A DNA stretch of 5,647 nt from Oscillospiraceae bacterium (GTDB lineage: Bacteria > Bacillota > Clostridia > Oscillospirales > QAMX01). Positions 5,627 through 5,647 of the stretch are shown piece after piece (the stretch's first letter is position 1; the number at the start of each line of letters is the position of its first letter). A model generated the notes under the pieces. That model did not search any database and had not been told where the DNA came from. It saw only the letters and a program-made list of their open reading frames with translations. The stretch is taken from contig CACYBP010000311.1 in NCBI GenBank assembly GCA_902772625.1, forward strand, positions 1-5,647. The letters are read 5' to 3'. A program made the translations under genes and the position numbers.

Positions 5627-5647
5627 ATGGTACAGCAGGAAACGGTA
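5627..5647 (+). CDS. rplN: 50S ribosomal protein L14 (uL14), N-terminal fragment cut by the window edge
   Basis: Only seven codons are inside the window, reading MVQQETV. This agrees with the start of bacterial L14, which in Firmicutes usually begins with an M-(I/V)-Q-Q-E-(T/S) pattern. GGGAGG at 5615-5620 lies six bases upstream of the ATG, and the position directly after rpsQ is where rplN is expected. The identification rests on synteny plus these few residues. The truncation is due to the window end, not to a broken gene. Confidence 0.85.

Noticed and set aside
1..5647. CRISPR array, insertion sequence, tRNA or rRNA gene, toxin-antitoxin or phage-related genes
   Set aside because: No regularly spaced repeats, terminal inverted repeats with a transposase, cloverleaf-like segments or accessory genes were seen. 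The window is core housekeeping DNA.

Overview
The window is the promoter-proximal part of a bacterial S10 ribosomal-protein operon. It carries eleven complete genes on the + strand in the classical order rpsJ-rplC-rplD-rplW-rplB-rpsS-rplV-rpsC-rplP-rpmC-rpsQ, followed by the first seven codons of rplN. All eleven proteins are full length and collinear with their families, and I see no frameshift, insertion or foreign gene. I found no previously undescribed protein system here. The less explained parts are the untranslated stretches and a few lineage-specific protein details.

The DNA is GC-rich, but the proteins read as Gram-positive, Firmicutes-type: strong AAGGAGG-like ribosome binding sites, the rpsJ stretch [20 protein letters not shown], an L3 without the glutamine that PrmB methylates, and an L4 with [14 protein letters not shown] high-GC member of the Clostridia, possibly from the Oscillospiraceae/Ruminococcaceae side, is my best guess. 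It is inferred from remembered family features, not from a search.

Layout. Positions 1-374 contain no recognisable gene. They look like the upstream and leader region of the operon, with a long bulged hairpin at 117-153, a weak promoter candidate at 182-209, and a possible structure that masks the rpsJ ribosome binding site. From 375 onward the genes are tightly packed: gaps are 12-23 bases, or there are overlaps (ATGA at rplD/rplW; TAATG at rpsC/rplP and at rplP/rpmC). The one exception is the 81-base rpsJ-rplC spacer, which holds two hairpins.

The products assemble together into both ribosomal subunits. S10, S19, S3 and S17 go to the 30S. L3, L4, L23, L2, L22, L16 and L29 (then L14) go to the 50S. 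They include the peptidyl-transferase-proximal proteins L2, L3 and L16, the exit-tunnel proteins L4, L22 and L23, and the mRNA entry protein S3. Co-transcription and translational coupling would keep their synthesis in balance.
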